Shown here in pieces: positions 16,461 through 25,742 of a stretch of 64,000 nt of DNA (position 1 is its first letter; each line of letters starts with the position of its first letter). The translations under genes were made by a program, and so were the position numbers. The stretch is from Gammaproteobacteria bacterium RIFCSPHIGHO2_02_FULL_42_43 (GTDB taxonomy: Bacteria; Pseudomonadota; Gammaproteobacteria; Coxiellales; Coxiellaceae), in assembly GCA_001801425.1 (NCBI GenBank), contig MGXR01000006.1, positions 1 to 64,000 on the forward strand, given 5' to 3'. The notes beneath the pieces were generated by a model, which was not told the DNA's origin, ran no database searches, and was given only the letters and a program-made list of their open reading frames with translations.

Positions 16461-17924
16461 GTGATTGTTGTGCGCAGTGAATCAGAGTACATGCGTGATA
16501 CATTACAGCGTATTAATTCAAAATATTCGCATGAAATTGTGTATGTGCAGTACCCATTTCAGATAGTAGAATATATTGCCGCTCATCCTGAGAAAGAAAA
16601 AATAGGTTTTTTAGTTGATGAACCCATTTATGTGCATTACCTCCCTAGAGGAAGTGGACATATTTCACCTTTTTATTTTGAACGACGAGGCGGAACGGAA
16701 TATCTCATGCAATTCGATTCCATCGCATTACCCTATCCATTATCTGAATCATCCGATCCAAAAATCACTCGAAAACAATATTACAGCCCATTTTTACGAC
16801 AAACAAATAAACAGGGTTGTTTTGAGGATGCGGTAAAAATACTCATCAAGTGTTTTCAGGAAAAAGATTTGGTTGCTTTTTGCGAAAGCAATTCGGAAAA
16901 ATATAATGTTATTAAAAACAAACCGGATGAGGCTGATTTTTTGCAAAATCGACAACGTAAGGTCTATGAGCTTGCCGTCGCTATATTAGGATCACCGTGC
17001 GTGAGTGAATTTTATAAATTAACCAGTTTACCCGCAAGATTTCTTGTAAACATTGAACACTATGAAACGATGCGGCACTTTCAAACAACAGAACCAGAAA
17101 AATTCAATGTGATGTATAACGATCGAGAAACAGTTAGAGAACATATTCGCAGAAAGGGAAGCATACGCTCGATAACGGAACCGGATATTGCAACCAACTC
17201 CTTAAAAAAAGATGATATCAAGGGGCAAAATTTTTATCACAGGCGATTGCGGTATAAGAAAAAAGAGTCTAGCTCAAAAAGATCAAGAAAAGAAATCACT
17301 GCAATATTGGCAGCTAATCTATTTTTATCTCAATTTCGGCGTCGATCAGAGCCGCAAGCATGGGATTCATTTTGGGATGGCAAACTAGACGCTCCAATGG
17401 AAGATATTATTCGCCATGCGCTGGGTGAAAACAAACGAGATCCCTTAGGTATTTTTGGACACCCAGGTAATAAGACAAAAGAAAAATTAATGCAATATGG
17501 CATTAACTTTGATAAAAAATTTAAAGAATTATCAATGGAAGAAAAAGTAGCTGAGTGTGCGAACAAAATACTGAAAATAATTTATTCAAATCAAGAAGCG
17601 GAATTGATGGCAGCAGAATTTTTTCGTGAATTTGAGCGCACGTTTAATACGATGGAATGGGATTCATTTTGGGATACTCGAAGTCTCGCCGGCCATACGA
17701 CAATGGAAGAGATTATTTTGCGTGCTCTTGATGAGGGTAAACGCGGTCCATTTGGTCTGGGTGAATCTTTGATTAATAATACAAGAAAAATGTTAATGCG
17801 TTTTGGCGTTGAGTTTAATCAAGATTTTAAAAAGTTATCAATGAACGAAAAAATAGATATATGTACAAGCAAAATAAAAAATTCACCCATTAGAAATAGT
17901 ACAAAACAACCAAAACCTTTTTAA
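16461..17924 (+). CDS. Unrecognised protein with two 99-residue C-terminal repeats, candidate effector
   Basis: This 487-residue soluble protein is not one I recognise. The C-terminal third holds two repeats with the same spacing of 99 residues, each built around WDSFWD (W301 and W400), then a MEDIIRHALGE or MEEIILRALDE helix, a PxGxxG loop, a run matching LMQYGINFDKKFKEL and SMEEKVAECANKI. The repeats are diverged but unmistakable. The N-terminal 280 residues look alpha/beta and mixed-charge with no signal peptide. The GTG at 16461 follows CTGGA; an ATG at 16491 is an alternative. In a genome with a Dot/Icm system, a large cytosolic protein with lineage-specific repeats is a reasonable effector candidate, but that is inference. 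Confidence 0.7.
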   Translation: MIVVRSESEYMRDTLQRINSKYSHEIVYVQYPFQIVEYIAAHPEKEKIGFLVDEPIYVHYLPRGSGHISPFYFERRGGTEYLMQFDSIALPYPLSESSDPKITRKQYYSPFLRQTNKQGCFEDAVKILIKCFQEKDLVAFCESNSEKYNVIKNKPDEADFLQNRQRKVYELAVAILGSPCVSEFYKLTSLPARFLVNIEHYETMRHFQTTEPEKFNVMYNDRETVREHIRRKGSIRSITEPDIATNSLKKDDIKGQNFYHRRLRYKKKESSSKRSRKEITAILAANLFLSQFRRRSEPQAWDSFWDGKLDAPMEDIIRHALGENKRDPLGIFGHPGNKTKEKLMQYGINFDKKFKELSMEEKVAECANKILKIIYSNQEAELMAAEFFREFERTFNTMEWDSFWDTRSLAGHTTMEEIILRALDEGKRGPFGLGESLINNTRKMLMRFGVEFNQDFKKLSMNEKIDICTSKIKNSPIRNSTKQPKPF

Positions 17925-17977
17925 CAAAAAATCAGATAACGCTGAATTGTATGAATTTAGTTGTAAAATTTTCGACC

Positions 17978-18048
17978 TGATTCACTCGCTACCGCTCGTG
18001 TCTATGTCCCAAAATATCGGACCTATACCTCTCAGACTTCAAGATGCG
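17978..18048. repeat. Dispersed repeat arm (CTCGCTACCGCTCGTGTCTA type)
   Basis: Bases 17978-18010 match the terminal repeat of the elements at 30089 and 36758. It is joined to CGGACC and then to a copy of ATACCTCTCAGACTTCAAG, which is the arm of the inverted-repeat element at 36946-37105. So two repeat families abut here. Confidence 0.75.
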
Positions 18049-18077
18049 TATATACACGACAAAATCTAAAAAGTACT

Positions 18078-18173
18078 CGTCATCCCGGAAATTGCGCTAG
18101 CAATTATCCGGGATCTAGGAGAAAAACACTGGATTCCGGATAATTTTTGAGTACAAAAATTTCCGGAATGACG
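18078..18173. repeat. Small inverted-repeat element of the GTCATCCCGG type
   Basis: CGTCATCCCGGAAATT (18078-18093) is matched by its reverse complement at 18158-18173 with one mismatch. Inside is a second hairpin, ATCCCGGA to ATCCGGGAT, plus a further inverted pair ATTATCCGG / CCGGATAAT. The CATCCCGG...CCGGGATC motif is widespread in intergenic DNA of many intracellular bacteria. Together with the repeat at 17978 it fills the 369-base gap between genes. Confidence 0.75.
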
Positions 18174-18293
18174 CGGTAATTTTTTTGTCGTACAGAGATT
18201 TTCAAAAAATATTCACTACCGTTTAAGCTTTCCCTAAGATCAACCCTGTATGATTCATTCTTATACAAACCAGGTATTAAGAGGATCACAATA

Positions 18294-19541
18294 ATGAGAC
18301 CAATAGCCGCTGCAGCAACAGGCGCACTAACAACAACCACCTCCAACCCAATCTATCTCACCCTACAAATAGGTCCAAGCGGTACTGCATTGGTTGTCAG
18401 CAGCACACCTTCACCTTTTCCAAATCGCACTATCACAAGGACACGTGAAGCATTTAAAACATTTCGCCTGTTTATGCTGCACGTACTCGGATTAAATAAC
18501 GGAACCCCTCATTTAGGCATTGGAAGAATCTCCCCTATTCGTGATACAACTCTAGAGATTTTATATTTTTTGTATGCGGATATTGCCCAGCTGATTGCAC
18601 CGCAGTTAAGCCCACAAGAACAATTAGAGTGCACAGCGGTAGCATTGTGTGCTGGCGCACCTGTTCGTGATTACAGTGCAAGACCCGCCGTGTGTTTATT
18701 TGATTTCAGTGTTGACCTCAAAGCCAGCAGTTTGGTCAACGCTGCACTCAATGCGAATCTCGACGAAGTATGCGACATTATCATTAATAAAACCCATCCA
18801 GAAAAACGCGATGCACTATTACGCGAGTATCGCACGGCAACCGTCAATGGAATTGAACGTTTTGGCACAGCATTGCAAATGGCATTGTTCTCTGGCGATG
18901 AAGCAATGGCTAAAGCGCTACAACCGCATATGGATTCTGCAGAATTTCAACGTCAATGGATTGAAGTTTTTGGGACAAATTATAACGCGTTTCTTGAAAG
19001 ACAAAAAAACCAAGCGGTGGCATTATGCGCCGAACTTCAAATTGCATTTAATCCCGAATCAGCAAACAAATTTCGAGAATCACTGACCTGTTATGTCCGC
19101 GCAAATCCAGTTCATAACCCCTTTATTCTGCAAACCTTATTTGAAATTTATGATCGATTGCTGTTTGATTCAAAGTTTTTTAAGCAATTTCCACAACTCA
19201 CCATTTGGCCAGCTGAAAAACTCTCATCGGCAGCAATGCTTCAACATCTCGCGCAGGGTATTTATCAAATCGTGGAGCAAAACGCACCTCTTGACCGCTC
19301 ATTTTTACTTCAAGGCGGGGCCCCTCGTGTAGATATTCGTTCTCTAGTTGATTCAAGTGTTAATTGTTTCGTTGATATACGTGGCCGTGTTGTGGGCGTG
19401 GGCGGTTACTCTAGGGAGGGGGTGGGGCGCTCCTCCGTCGGGTACATGCTTTCAAAACTTTTGTCGAGCAAAACATCAAGCTTGGGGGAAACTTATGCAG
19501 CTAGCGACAAAGCGCCAGTGTGTAATTCAGTAACGCAATAA
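18294..19541 (+). CDS. Ankyrin-like candidate effector protein (415 residues)
   Basis: No full-length family recognised. Residues about 145-215 (LVNAALNANLDEVCDIIINK, then GTALQMALFSGDEAMAKAL) read as two ankyrin-like helix pairs, the second having the TALQxALxxGDEAMAKAL pattern. There is no signal peptide; the N-terminus is Ala/Thr rich. The last 50 residues are Gly/Ser rich and of low complexity. The start ATG at 18294 follows GAGG with nine-base spacing. Ankyrin-like proteins with poor repeats are a common class of Dot/Icm effector in Legionellales; the similar fold in the gene at 42620 supports a shared type. Effector status is inference. Confidence 0.7.
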   Translation: MRPIAAAATGALTTTTSNPIYLTLQIGPSGTALVVSSTPSPFPNRTITRTREAFKTFRLFMLHVLGLNNGTPHLGIGRISPIRDTTLEILYFLYADIAQLIAPQLSPQEQLECTAVALCAGAPVRDYSARPAVCLFDFSVDLKASSLVNAALNANLDEVCDIIINKTHPEKRDALLREYRTATVNGIERFGTALQMALFSGDEAMAKALQPHMDSAEFQRQWIEVFGTNYNAFLERQKNQAVALCAELQIAFNPESANKFRESLTCYVRANPVHNPFILQTLFEIYDRLLFDSKFFKQFPQLTIWPAEKLSSAAMLQHLAQGIYQIVEQNAPLDRSFLLQGGAPRVDIRSLVDSSVNCFVDIRGRVVGVGGYSREGVGRSSVGYMLSKLLSSKTSSLGETYAASDKAPVCNSVTQ

Positions 19542-19607
19542 TGCTGAAGCATTTTTCACACTTGGCAAATCCCGCTTGCTAACGCGCGCGGCTCATTTCT
19601 TTTTATA

Positions 19608-19670
19608 ACTCGCTAACGCTCGTGTCTATGTCCCAAAATACTGGACCTAGACGCGACCGGTAGGGAGCGA
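19608..19670. repeat. Dispersed palindromic repeat, both arms
   Basis: CTCGCTAACGCTCGTGTCTATGTCC is followed after ten bases by GGACCTAGACGCGACC and GGTAGGGAGCGA, its imperfect reverse complement. This is the shortest form of the family, about 63 bp, and could fold as one hairpin. It lies about 60 bases upstream of the brnT promoter. Confidence 0.8.
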
Positions 19671-19726
19671 AAGCAATAAGAGCGCACCGATTTCCACAGG
19701 CGTCTGGGATTACTCAAAATAATCAT

Positions 19727-19759
19727 TTGACTAAAAATACAATTGTATATACAATTGTA
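19727..19759 (+). promoter_or_regulatory. brnTA promoter with twin operator palindromes
   Basis: TTGACT (19727-19732), a 17-base spacer and TACAAT (19750-19755) make a good sigma-70 promoter. Two identical palindromes TACAATTGTA lie at 19738-19747 and 19750-19759, 12 bases apart, the second covering the -10 box. They are probable binding sites for the BrnA antitoxin, which represses its own operon. Transcription would begin at about the ATG of brnT. Confidence 0.8.
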
Positions 19760-19761
19760 AT

Positions 19762-20046
19762 ATGAATTTTGAGTGGGATGACAATAAGCGCATGATGAAC
19801 CTGGAGAAGCATGGGCTCGATTTTTTCGATGCACATGAACTCTGGGATTCGCCAATGCTGGTTGCAGATGATCAACGGTATCACTATGGAGAAAATAGAT
19901 TTATCGCGTTGGGATTGTTAAAAAACCACGTTGTTGTTTGTGCTTACACAATCAGGGAGAATGAAACGATACGAGTGATTTCTTTTAGAAAAGCCAACAG
20001 TCGCGAGGTGAAGCACTATGAAAAAATCATTAAAGAAAGCCGATAA
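19762..20046 (+). CDS. brnT: BrnT family ribonuclease toxin
   Basis: This 94-residue protein (DUF497) shows the family landmarks: an N-terminal FEWDDNKRMMNLEKHGLDF, the central ENRFIALG strand and the C-terminal VISFRKANSREVKHY. BrnT is a RelE-fold ribonuclease that halts translation under stress. It overlaps the antitoxin gene by 29 bases, the toxin-first order usual for brnTA. The promoter -10 ends six bases before the ATG, so the message appears leaderless and has no ribosome site. Catalytic residues as known in Brucella BrnT seem retained but I could not align them. Confidence 0.9.
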   Translation: MNFEWDDNKRMMNLEKHGLDFFDAHELWDSPMLVADDQRYHYGENRFIALGLLKNHVVVCAYTIRENETIRVISFRKANSREVKHYEKIIKESR

Positions 20047-20356
20047 AATTGTAAAATACACAAAGAAACAATTGGCAGATTTAAAACATCACAGCAAGAC
20101 CAATTTTTTAAAAGTAGATTCGTTATCAGATCAAGAGATTGATTATTCAGACCTGCCAGAATTAGATAATCATTTTTGGGCAAAAGCAAAGGTGATTGAT
20201 CATGTGAAGCAGCCTGTTTCGCTACGCATTGATATTGATGTGTTAGATTGGTTTAAACATCAGGATGGCCGTTATCAAAAATTAATGAACTATGTATTGC
20301 GTCAATACATGAATGCGCATCGGCGACATAGGTTTGGACCTAGACGCGACCGGTAG
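20018..20356 (+). CDS. brnA: BrnA family antitoxin
   Basis: This 112-residue protein has the DUF4415 ribbon-helix-helix C-terminal region: VSLRIDIDVLDWFKHQDGRY followed by QKLMNYVLRQYM. BrnA neutralises BrnT and represses the operon through operators like those at 19738-19759. The last residues (FGPRRDR and stop) are encoded by a copy of a dispersed repeat, so the native C-terminus has been replaced or extended by a few residues. The ATG lies within the brnT coding region with an AGGTGAAGC element upstream. Confidence 0.88.
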   Translation: MKKSLKKADKIVKYTKKQLADLKHHSKTNFLKVDSLSDQEIDYSDLPELDNHFWAKAKVIDHVKQPVSLRIDIDVLDWFKHQDGRYQKLMNYVLRQYMNAHRRHRFGPRRDR

Positions 20357-20367
20357 GGAGCGAGCGA
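20336..20367. repeat. Dispersed repeat overlapping the brnA stop codon
   Basis: GGACCTAGACGCGACC continuing to GGTAGGGAGCGA is the same arm as at 16321 and 19643. Its TAG supplies the brnA stop codon. Confidence 0.85.
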
Positions 20368-20391
20368 AGCGATTTGTACTCACATTCTTCG

Positions 20392-21762
20392 TCAACACTC
20401 AATCACATTCACCGCGAGTCCGCCTTGCGAGGTTTCTTTGTATTTGGTGCTCATGCTGTTGCCGATTTCGCGCATGGTGTTGATGACCATGTCGAGCGAG
20501 ACTTTGTGTTTGCCATCACCAGCGAGCGCTAAGCGCGTGGCATTAACCGCTTTAACAGCGCCCATGGCGTTGCGCTCAATACAAGGAATTTGCACGAGCC
20601 CTTTCACGGGATCGCATGTTAATCCTAAATTATGTTCCATGCCGATTTCCGCTGCATTTTCGACTTGATAAATCGTGCCGCCCAAAGCCGCCGTTAATCC
20701 CGCTGCTGCCATCGAACATGCAACGCCAACTTCACCTTGGCAGCCCATTTCAGCGCCAGAAATCGACGCATTTTTTTTGTATAAAATACCAATCGCACCG
20801 GCAGTCAATAAAAATTCTGCAATTTTTTTGGAATCGCGCGTATGTGAGCGTTTCATGTATTCCAGTACTGCGGGAATAATTCCCGCCGCACCGTTGGTGG
20901 GCGCTGTCACCACGCGATGCCCCGCTGCATTTTCTTCATTGACCGCAATCGCAAATAAATCCAACCATTCCATCAAACGAATGTCGGGATGTGCAGTTTT
21001 TTCATCTTTTTTTAATTGCTGATAGAGTGATGGTGCGCGCCGCCGCACTTTTAACCCACCCGGCAAAATGGTTTCAGTTGCAGTGCAACCCAATTGAATG
21101 CATTCTTCCATGACTGTCGCGATGCGATTTAATTTATCGATAATATTTTTTTCATCATTCCACACTTTTTCATTTTTCATCATCAATTCTGCGATAGAGC
21201 AGTGTTCTTGTTTGCAGTGTGATAACAATTCTGCGGCAATATTAAAAGAAAAAGGTAATTTTTTTGAAATAAGTTCACTCGGATTTTTCAATTGTGATTC
21301 TGATACAATAAATCCGCCACCGACAGAATAATATTTTTCATCGCGAATCACGGTTTTATTTTTATTATTGGTGATGAAGGTCATACCGTTGGGATGATGC
21401 GGCAACATGTTTTCATAATCAAAAACTAAATCACTGGCATTATCAAACGTAATTATTTTTTTTCCGAGTAAATTTATTTTCTTCTCATCCACGATTTTTT
21501 GAAATTGTTCATCCACTAAAAATGGATTAATGTCTTCCGGTGTTTCACCGATGAGACCCATTAAGATCGCTTTGTTGGTGCCATGTCCGATGCCGGTGAA
21601 GGCGAGTGAGCCGTGCAAGCGAATGTGTATACGTTCGATCGCTTGAAATTCTGAATCGTTGTGTGCTTGCAAAAAAGTGAGTGCGGCACGCATGGGGCCG
21701 ACGGTGTGTGAGCTCGATGGACCAATGCCTATCGAAAACAGATCGAAAACGCTGATTTCCAC
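20392..21762 (-). CDS. sdaA: L-serine dehydratase (iron-sulphur type)
   Basis: This 456-residue enzyme deaminates L-serine to pyruvate and ammonia. The start region [25 protein letters not shown], the [14 protein letters not shown] segment, [17 protein letters not shown] and [12 protein letters not shown] with the 4Fe-4S cysteines are all those of bacterial SdaA/SdaB; E. coli SdaA is 454 residues. I chose the GTG at 21762 because GAGG sits five bases upstream and the product length fits; a TTG at 21786 would add eight unusual residues. It is divergent from the AmpG-like gene. Confidence 0.93.
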   Translation of the reverse strand: MEISVFDLFSIGIGPSSSHTVGPMRAALTFLQAHNDSEFQAIERIHIRLHGSLAFTGIGHGTNKAILMGLIGETPEDINPFLVDEQFQKIVDEKKINLLGKKIITFDNASDLVFDYENMLPHHPNGMTFITNNKNKTVIRDEKYYSVGGGFIVSESQLKNPSELISKKLPFSFNIAAELLSHCKQEHCSIAELMMKNEKVWNDEKNIIDKLNRIATVMEECIQLGCTATETILPGGLKVRRRAPSLYQQLKKDEKTAHPDIRLMEWLDLFAIAVNEENAAGHRVVTAPTNGAAGIIPAVLEYMKRSHTRDSKKIAEFLLTAGAIGILYKKNASISGAEMGCQGEVGVACSMAAAGLTAALGGTIYQVENAAEIGMEHNLGLTCDPVKGLVQIPCIERNAMGAVKAVNATRLALAGDGKHKVSLDMVINTMREIGNSMSTKYKETSQGGLAVNVIEC

Positions 21763-21821
21763 AATAACCTCGTTATAATGTGTCAAGATAAAATGTTATA
21801 TCAATACATCAGGTTTTGCTA

Positions 21822-23060
21822 ATGGAATACAGAATGAATCGGCGATTGTTGTCAATGTTGTTGATGGGCTTTTCGTCTGGATTGCCGCTGGGATTGCTGA
21901 GCTCGACATTGCAAGCGTGGTATACCGTTTCAGGTGCGAGTCTGATTGTCATTGGTTGGTTGACGTTGGTGGGGCAACCGTATGCATTTAAATTTTTGTG
22001 GGCGCCGCTGCTGGATCGATTTTCATTGTTTCATTATTCGCGTCGCAAAAGCTGGATTATGACAATGCAATTTTTATTGGGCGTTGCATTTATCGTGATG
22101 GGATGTTTGGATCCAGTACATTCGTCATTGTATATCGCAGTACTTGCGTTGATCGCCGCTTTTTTTTCAGCAACACAAGATACCGCGATTGATGCATATC
22201 GCACCGAATTGTTAACTGATTCTGAGCAAGGCGTGGGTGTTTCGTTTAACACCATCGCGTATCGTGTTGCGATGATTGCATCAACTGGAGTGGCGTTAAT
22301 TATCGCAGCGAAATTCAGCTGGCAGATTTTATATTGGTTGATGGGGTTGATATTTTTGTTGCTGATGATTGTTACAATTAAAACACCGAATCCGATTGAG
22401 CATCATATTCATCCGAGTAATTTACGAAGCGCTTTGTTTGATCCGTGGAAATCTTTTTTTTCAAGAGAAAACGCGGTGTGGATTTTAGTGTTTATTGTGA
22501 TTTACAAATTGTGTGATGCGATGGCATTGTCACTCAACACCACTTTTTTAATTCGCGGTGTCGGATTTAGTTTGATACAAATTGGCGCGATCAGTAAAAC
22601 GGTTGGATTGATCGGAGCATTGGTGGGCAGTATCATTGGCGGCATTTTGTTGCCCTGCATGGGATTATATCGATCATTGATGTATTTTGGATTATTGCAA
22701 TTGTTGTCTAATTTATTGTATGCCTGGCTCGCAGTCGTTGGAAAAAATGTGATGATGATGGGCATTGCTGTGTTTGGAGAAAATTTTTGCAGTGGATTGT
22801 CGACGGTTGCGTTAGTTGTTTTTTTAATGCAATTGTGTGACAAACGCTTTACTGCAACACAGTATGCGTTATTTTCTGCAGTTGCATCATTGGGCAGAAT
22901 TTTTGTGGGGCCTGTCTCTGCTGAATTAGTGAAACATATGGGTTGGTGTGATTTTTATATTGCTTCATCGCTGATTGGTTTGCCCGCGTTGTTGATATTG
23001 TGGCTATTGAAAAATAAATTATTTCTCCATCGTCCACATGATGTCCGCGCCGTTACCTAA
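21822..23060 (+). CDS. ampG: AmpG-like muropeptide permease (MFS)
   Basis: This 412-residue protein has about 12 membrane helices. The motifs FSSGLPLGLLSSTLQAWY at the N-terminus and ATQDTAIDAYRTELL in helix 4 are signatures of AmpG, which imports anhydromuropeptides for cell-wall recycling. Serine and tryptophan rich loops and the central KSFFSREN connection fit. The ATG at 21822 is set by AGG eight bases upstream. The 3' end overlaps convergent tamB by 42 bases. Some AmpG paralogues transport other solutes, so the substrate is likely but unproven. Confidence 0.88.
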   Translation: MEYRMNRRLLSMLLMGFSSGLPLGLLSSTLQAWYTVSGASLIVIGWLTLVGQPYAFKFLWAPLLDRFSLFHYSRRKSWIMTMQFLLGVAFIVMGCLDPVHSSLYIAVLALIAAFFSATQDTAIDAYRTELLTDSEQGVGVSFNTIAYRVAMIASTGVALIIAAKFSWQILYWLMGLIFLLLMIVTIKTPNPIEHHIHPSNLRSALFDPWKSFFSRENAVWILVFIVIYKLCDAMALSLNTTFLIRGVGFSLIQIGAISKTVGLIGALVGSIIGGILLPCMGLYRSLMYFGLLQLLSNLLYAWLAVVGKNVMMMGIAVFGENFCSGLSTVALVVFLMQLCDKRFTATQYALFSAVASLGRIFVGPVSAELVKHMGWCDFYIASSLIGLPALLILWLLKNKLFLHRPHDVRAVT

Positions 23061-25742
23061 TGTACTTGAATCGCCTTGTAATGCCCAGTGATGATCTAAT
23101 AAATACCGCAATTCAAATACATCGATTTGAGGATTTAACATGCCAAAACTGTAACGTGCATAAACACGTTTAGATACGTGTTTTCCAACGACAAAAGATG
23201 AATTATTGTCGAGCGGGTTACCGAAGCCGTCTATCGTTGAGTTGGATTCCATACCTAATTCACTTAAGCCCAATCCACTTTCAATTTGTGACGCGATATT
23301 TTGTTTTCCTAAAATACCCTGGCTCGTGATTCCCGCAGTAGAAAGCGCACTTAATAATAAATCCGTATCACCTGCTGATCCTGTGGAGGTGCCATAACCA
23401 AATAGCAAATACGATAAAATATCTGCTTGCGACATATTGCCGCGATTAGAATAAAAAATAAATTTTGGTTCTTTAAATTCGCCAGTGACTGCAATGCCAA
23501 CCATTATTTTTCCTTGCACGGCGCCGCTACCATCAAATGAATTATAGGTGTTGATGTTTTTGCTGGCGCGAATATTGAGCGAGGGATTATTTAACAACCC
23601 GTTTGCGTAACTGATGTAAGAATCTTTTTCGACAGTTAGTAATTTTCCGTACACAGAAAAAGTGCCCTGACGTACAAAAATTTCTCCGTTGGCTGTCATG
23701 TTTTGATTGGGTTCTGAGATCAATTGCAAAGAACCGCCGAGTGTTGCTTTCAATCCCCCCGCATCAATATTGACTTGTTTGCCCAAATGAATGGTGACAT
23801 TGCTGTGGACAAACCAAACGGGCTTAGGCGGATGTATTTTTTCTCCAATAAATACAATGTCATTTTCAGGCAAAGTGGTTGTGGTTTTAAAATCATAGGG
23901 TTTCAGATTAGCAGTGGGTATTGTTAATTCTCCCGATAGAAAAATATTGTCACCTTGAATATTGAGCAAGAGTTGCGACGTCATGTTGATAGCGTATTCA
24001 CTGGTATTCATGAGTAATGCGTCATCCGATGTCATACTGGCTTGCAAATGAATGTGCGGCGTTGATACATCCAGGACACCATCAATTGCAATGGGTTTTT
24101 TTTGCGAAAATGCTTTGGCGTCGATGTGCAGCTTGCCTCTCTTTTCTGCGATCGAAGCGCTAGCTTGCGTGAGCGTAATATTCAGTGTCGGAATTTGAAT
24201 GCTGCCTTGTTGAAGTGACATGCTACCCGTGACGTGTGGTTTTTTTTGCGTACCACTGATCGCAATATTTGCTAAAAATTTTCCTTGAGAAATATTAATA
24301 GCAGGAATAAATATTTTGAGCCATTGAAATTGCGTGATTGATGCTTTTATATTGCCAGACCACCGTGCATCGTTTAAATTAGCAATCGCGCAGAAATATC
24401 CCGCGTTATGATCAGTCAAACAAAACGAACTCATCTGAAAAATATGATTACTGATGAAAAAATCAGTTGGATTTTTTAATTTCCATTGCCCATTATTTTC
24501 TATATTGATTGTGAATGTTCGTAATCCGCCTTTCCAGGTATGATTTTCAAATGATCCCCTGATCACCGCGTTGATAGTTTGCTTTGGAAAATTCCATTGT
24601 GAAATCAGTTCATGATCATGTAACGTGCCATCCAATTTTATTTTCAAATGATGCAAATGCCATTGCGGTGAATGAATTTTTCCATCCACTTTAATTTTAA
24701 TTGTTGGATTGAGCAGATCTCCTTTGATGTGACCTGTGGAGTTGATAAATCCTTCAGTGTTGGGCATCCAATGAGACAAATGTTGCAATTGTACCGTCCA
24801 TTCGGTGTGCCAAGTTCTGCGATGCTGAAAATCAAATTGCAAATGACCATAGGGCGAATGCACTTCAATTGAAGTGGCTGCAACTTGACTATCATTTTCA
24901 CTTTTCACATTCAGCGAAAAAGGATCGCTCCAATAAGGATCTAAAATTGATAAATGTAATTGTCTCGCGTGAATTTCGCCTATCCATTGCCACGGATTTT
25001 TTTGTGTCACTTGCAGTGTTGCAGCGAGTGATCCACCGAGAAATGCATTTTGCGTGGTGTGCAATGTGAGCGTTTTGTCATCACCATGACCTTGCAGCAT
25101 CCAATTGGAGCGATATCCTTTCAGTTGCGCGCTGAGAGAATAATCAGCAGGATTTCCATGTAAAGTGATTTGAAAAAAAACGGATCTTGGTTTTTTTATT
25201 TGAATTAAAAAATTAGCATCGCGGGTATGATCATCGAATTGGGTATGTATGAATAATCGTTGAATATGCAGCAAAGACTTTTCTTTTTGATTATCAAAAA
25301 ATATATCATTGATGTCAGCGTGCTGAATGCCGAGTGAAAAGGGCAGGCGTTTATTTTTAATCATGTTTTTCACGTCAGATAATAATTGATGCATGCCTTT
25401 TGGTGTCATCGGAGTGGGCGGTGCATTTTTTTTGGTAATGAATGTTAATCCTTGCATGCGTAAATCAGTGATGCGAAATTCTTTGAATAATAAAGCGAGT
25501 GGGCTCCAATTCAAATGCAATTGCTGCATCGTCACAATGTGTGATTGATTTTCATATCGCACGTGATGCAGATTAATAGGGCCTACAATCACGCCAGATA
25601 TTTTTTGATAAGTGAATTGCCCCGGCAATGTTTTTTGCGCTACCCACAAAATGGTTTTTAATCCACTGGGCGTTAATAAAAATGTTGTGAACGCGATTAG
25701 GAGAAAAAATAAAATGACAAGGGTGCGCAATATGGTTTTCAT
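23019..25742 (-). CDS. tamB: Translocation and assembly module subunit TamB
   Basis: This 907-residue protein has an N-terminal membrane anchor (RTLVILFFLLIAFTTFLL) and a long beta-rich body made of repeating amphipathic strands, as in AsmA-like TamB. The C-terminal DUF490 region contains SYISYANGLLNNPSLNIRA, GKIMVGIAVTGEF and SQADILSYLLFGYG, typical of TamB. It is shorter than E. coli TamB (about 1260). The start ATG at 25742 overlaps the tamA stop codon by one base. TamB and TamA form a bridge between inner and outer membrane that helps insert outer-membrane proteins and move phospholipids. Confidence 0.92.
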   Translation of the reverse strand: MKTILRTLVILFFLLIAFTTFLLTPSGLKTILWVAQKTLPGQFTYQKISGVIVGPINLHHVRYENQSHIVTMQQLHLNWSPLALLFKEFRITDLRMQGLTFITKKNAPPTPMTPKGMHQLLSDVKNMIKNKRLPFSLGIQHADINDIFFDNQKEKSLLHIQRLFIHTQFDDHTRDANFLIQIKKPRSVFFQITLHGNPADYSLSAQLKGYRSNWMLQGHGDDKTLTLHTTQNAFLGGSLAATLQVTQKNPWQWIGEIHARQLHLSILDPYWSDPFSLNVKSENDSQVAATSIEVHSPYGHLQFDFQHRRTWHTEWTVQLQHLSHWMPNTEGFINSTGHIKGDLLNPTIKIKVDGKIHSPQWHLHHLKIKLDGTLHDHELISQWNFPKQTINAVIRGSFENHTWKGGLRTFTINIENNGQWKLKNPTDFFISNHIFQMSSFCLTDHNAGYFCAIANLNDARWSGNIKASITQFQWLKIFIPAINISQGKFLANIAISGTQKKPHVTGSMSLQQGSIQIPTLNITLTQASASIAEKRGKLHIDAKAFSQKKPIAIDGVLDVSTPHIHLQASMTSDDALLMNTSEYAINMTSQLLLNIQGDNIFLSGELTIPTANLKPYDFKTTTTLPENDIVFIGEKIHPPKPVWFVHSNVTIHLGKQVNIDAGGLKATLGGSLQLISEPNQNMTANGEIFVRQGTFSVYGKLLTVEKDSYISYANGLLNNPSLNIRASKNINTYNSFDGSGAVQGKIMVGIAVTGEFKEPKFIFYSNRGNMSQADILSYLLFGYGTSTGSAGDTDLLLSALSTAGITSQGILGKQNIASQIESGLGLSELGMESNSTIDGFGNPLDNNSSFVVGKHVSKRVYARYSFGMLNPQIDVFELRYLLDHHWALQGDSSTLGNGADIMWTMEK

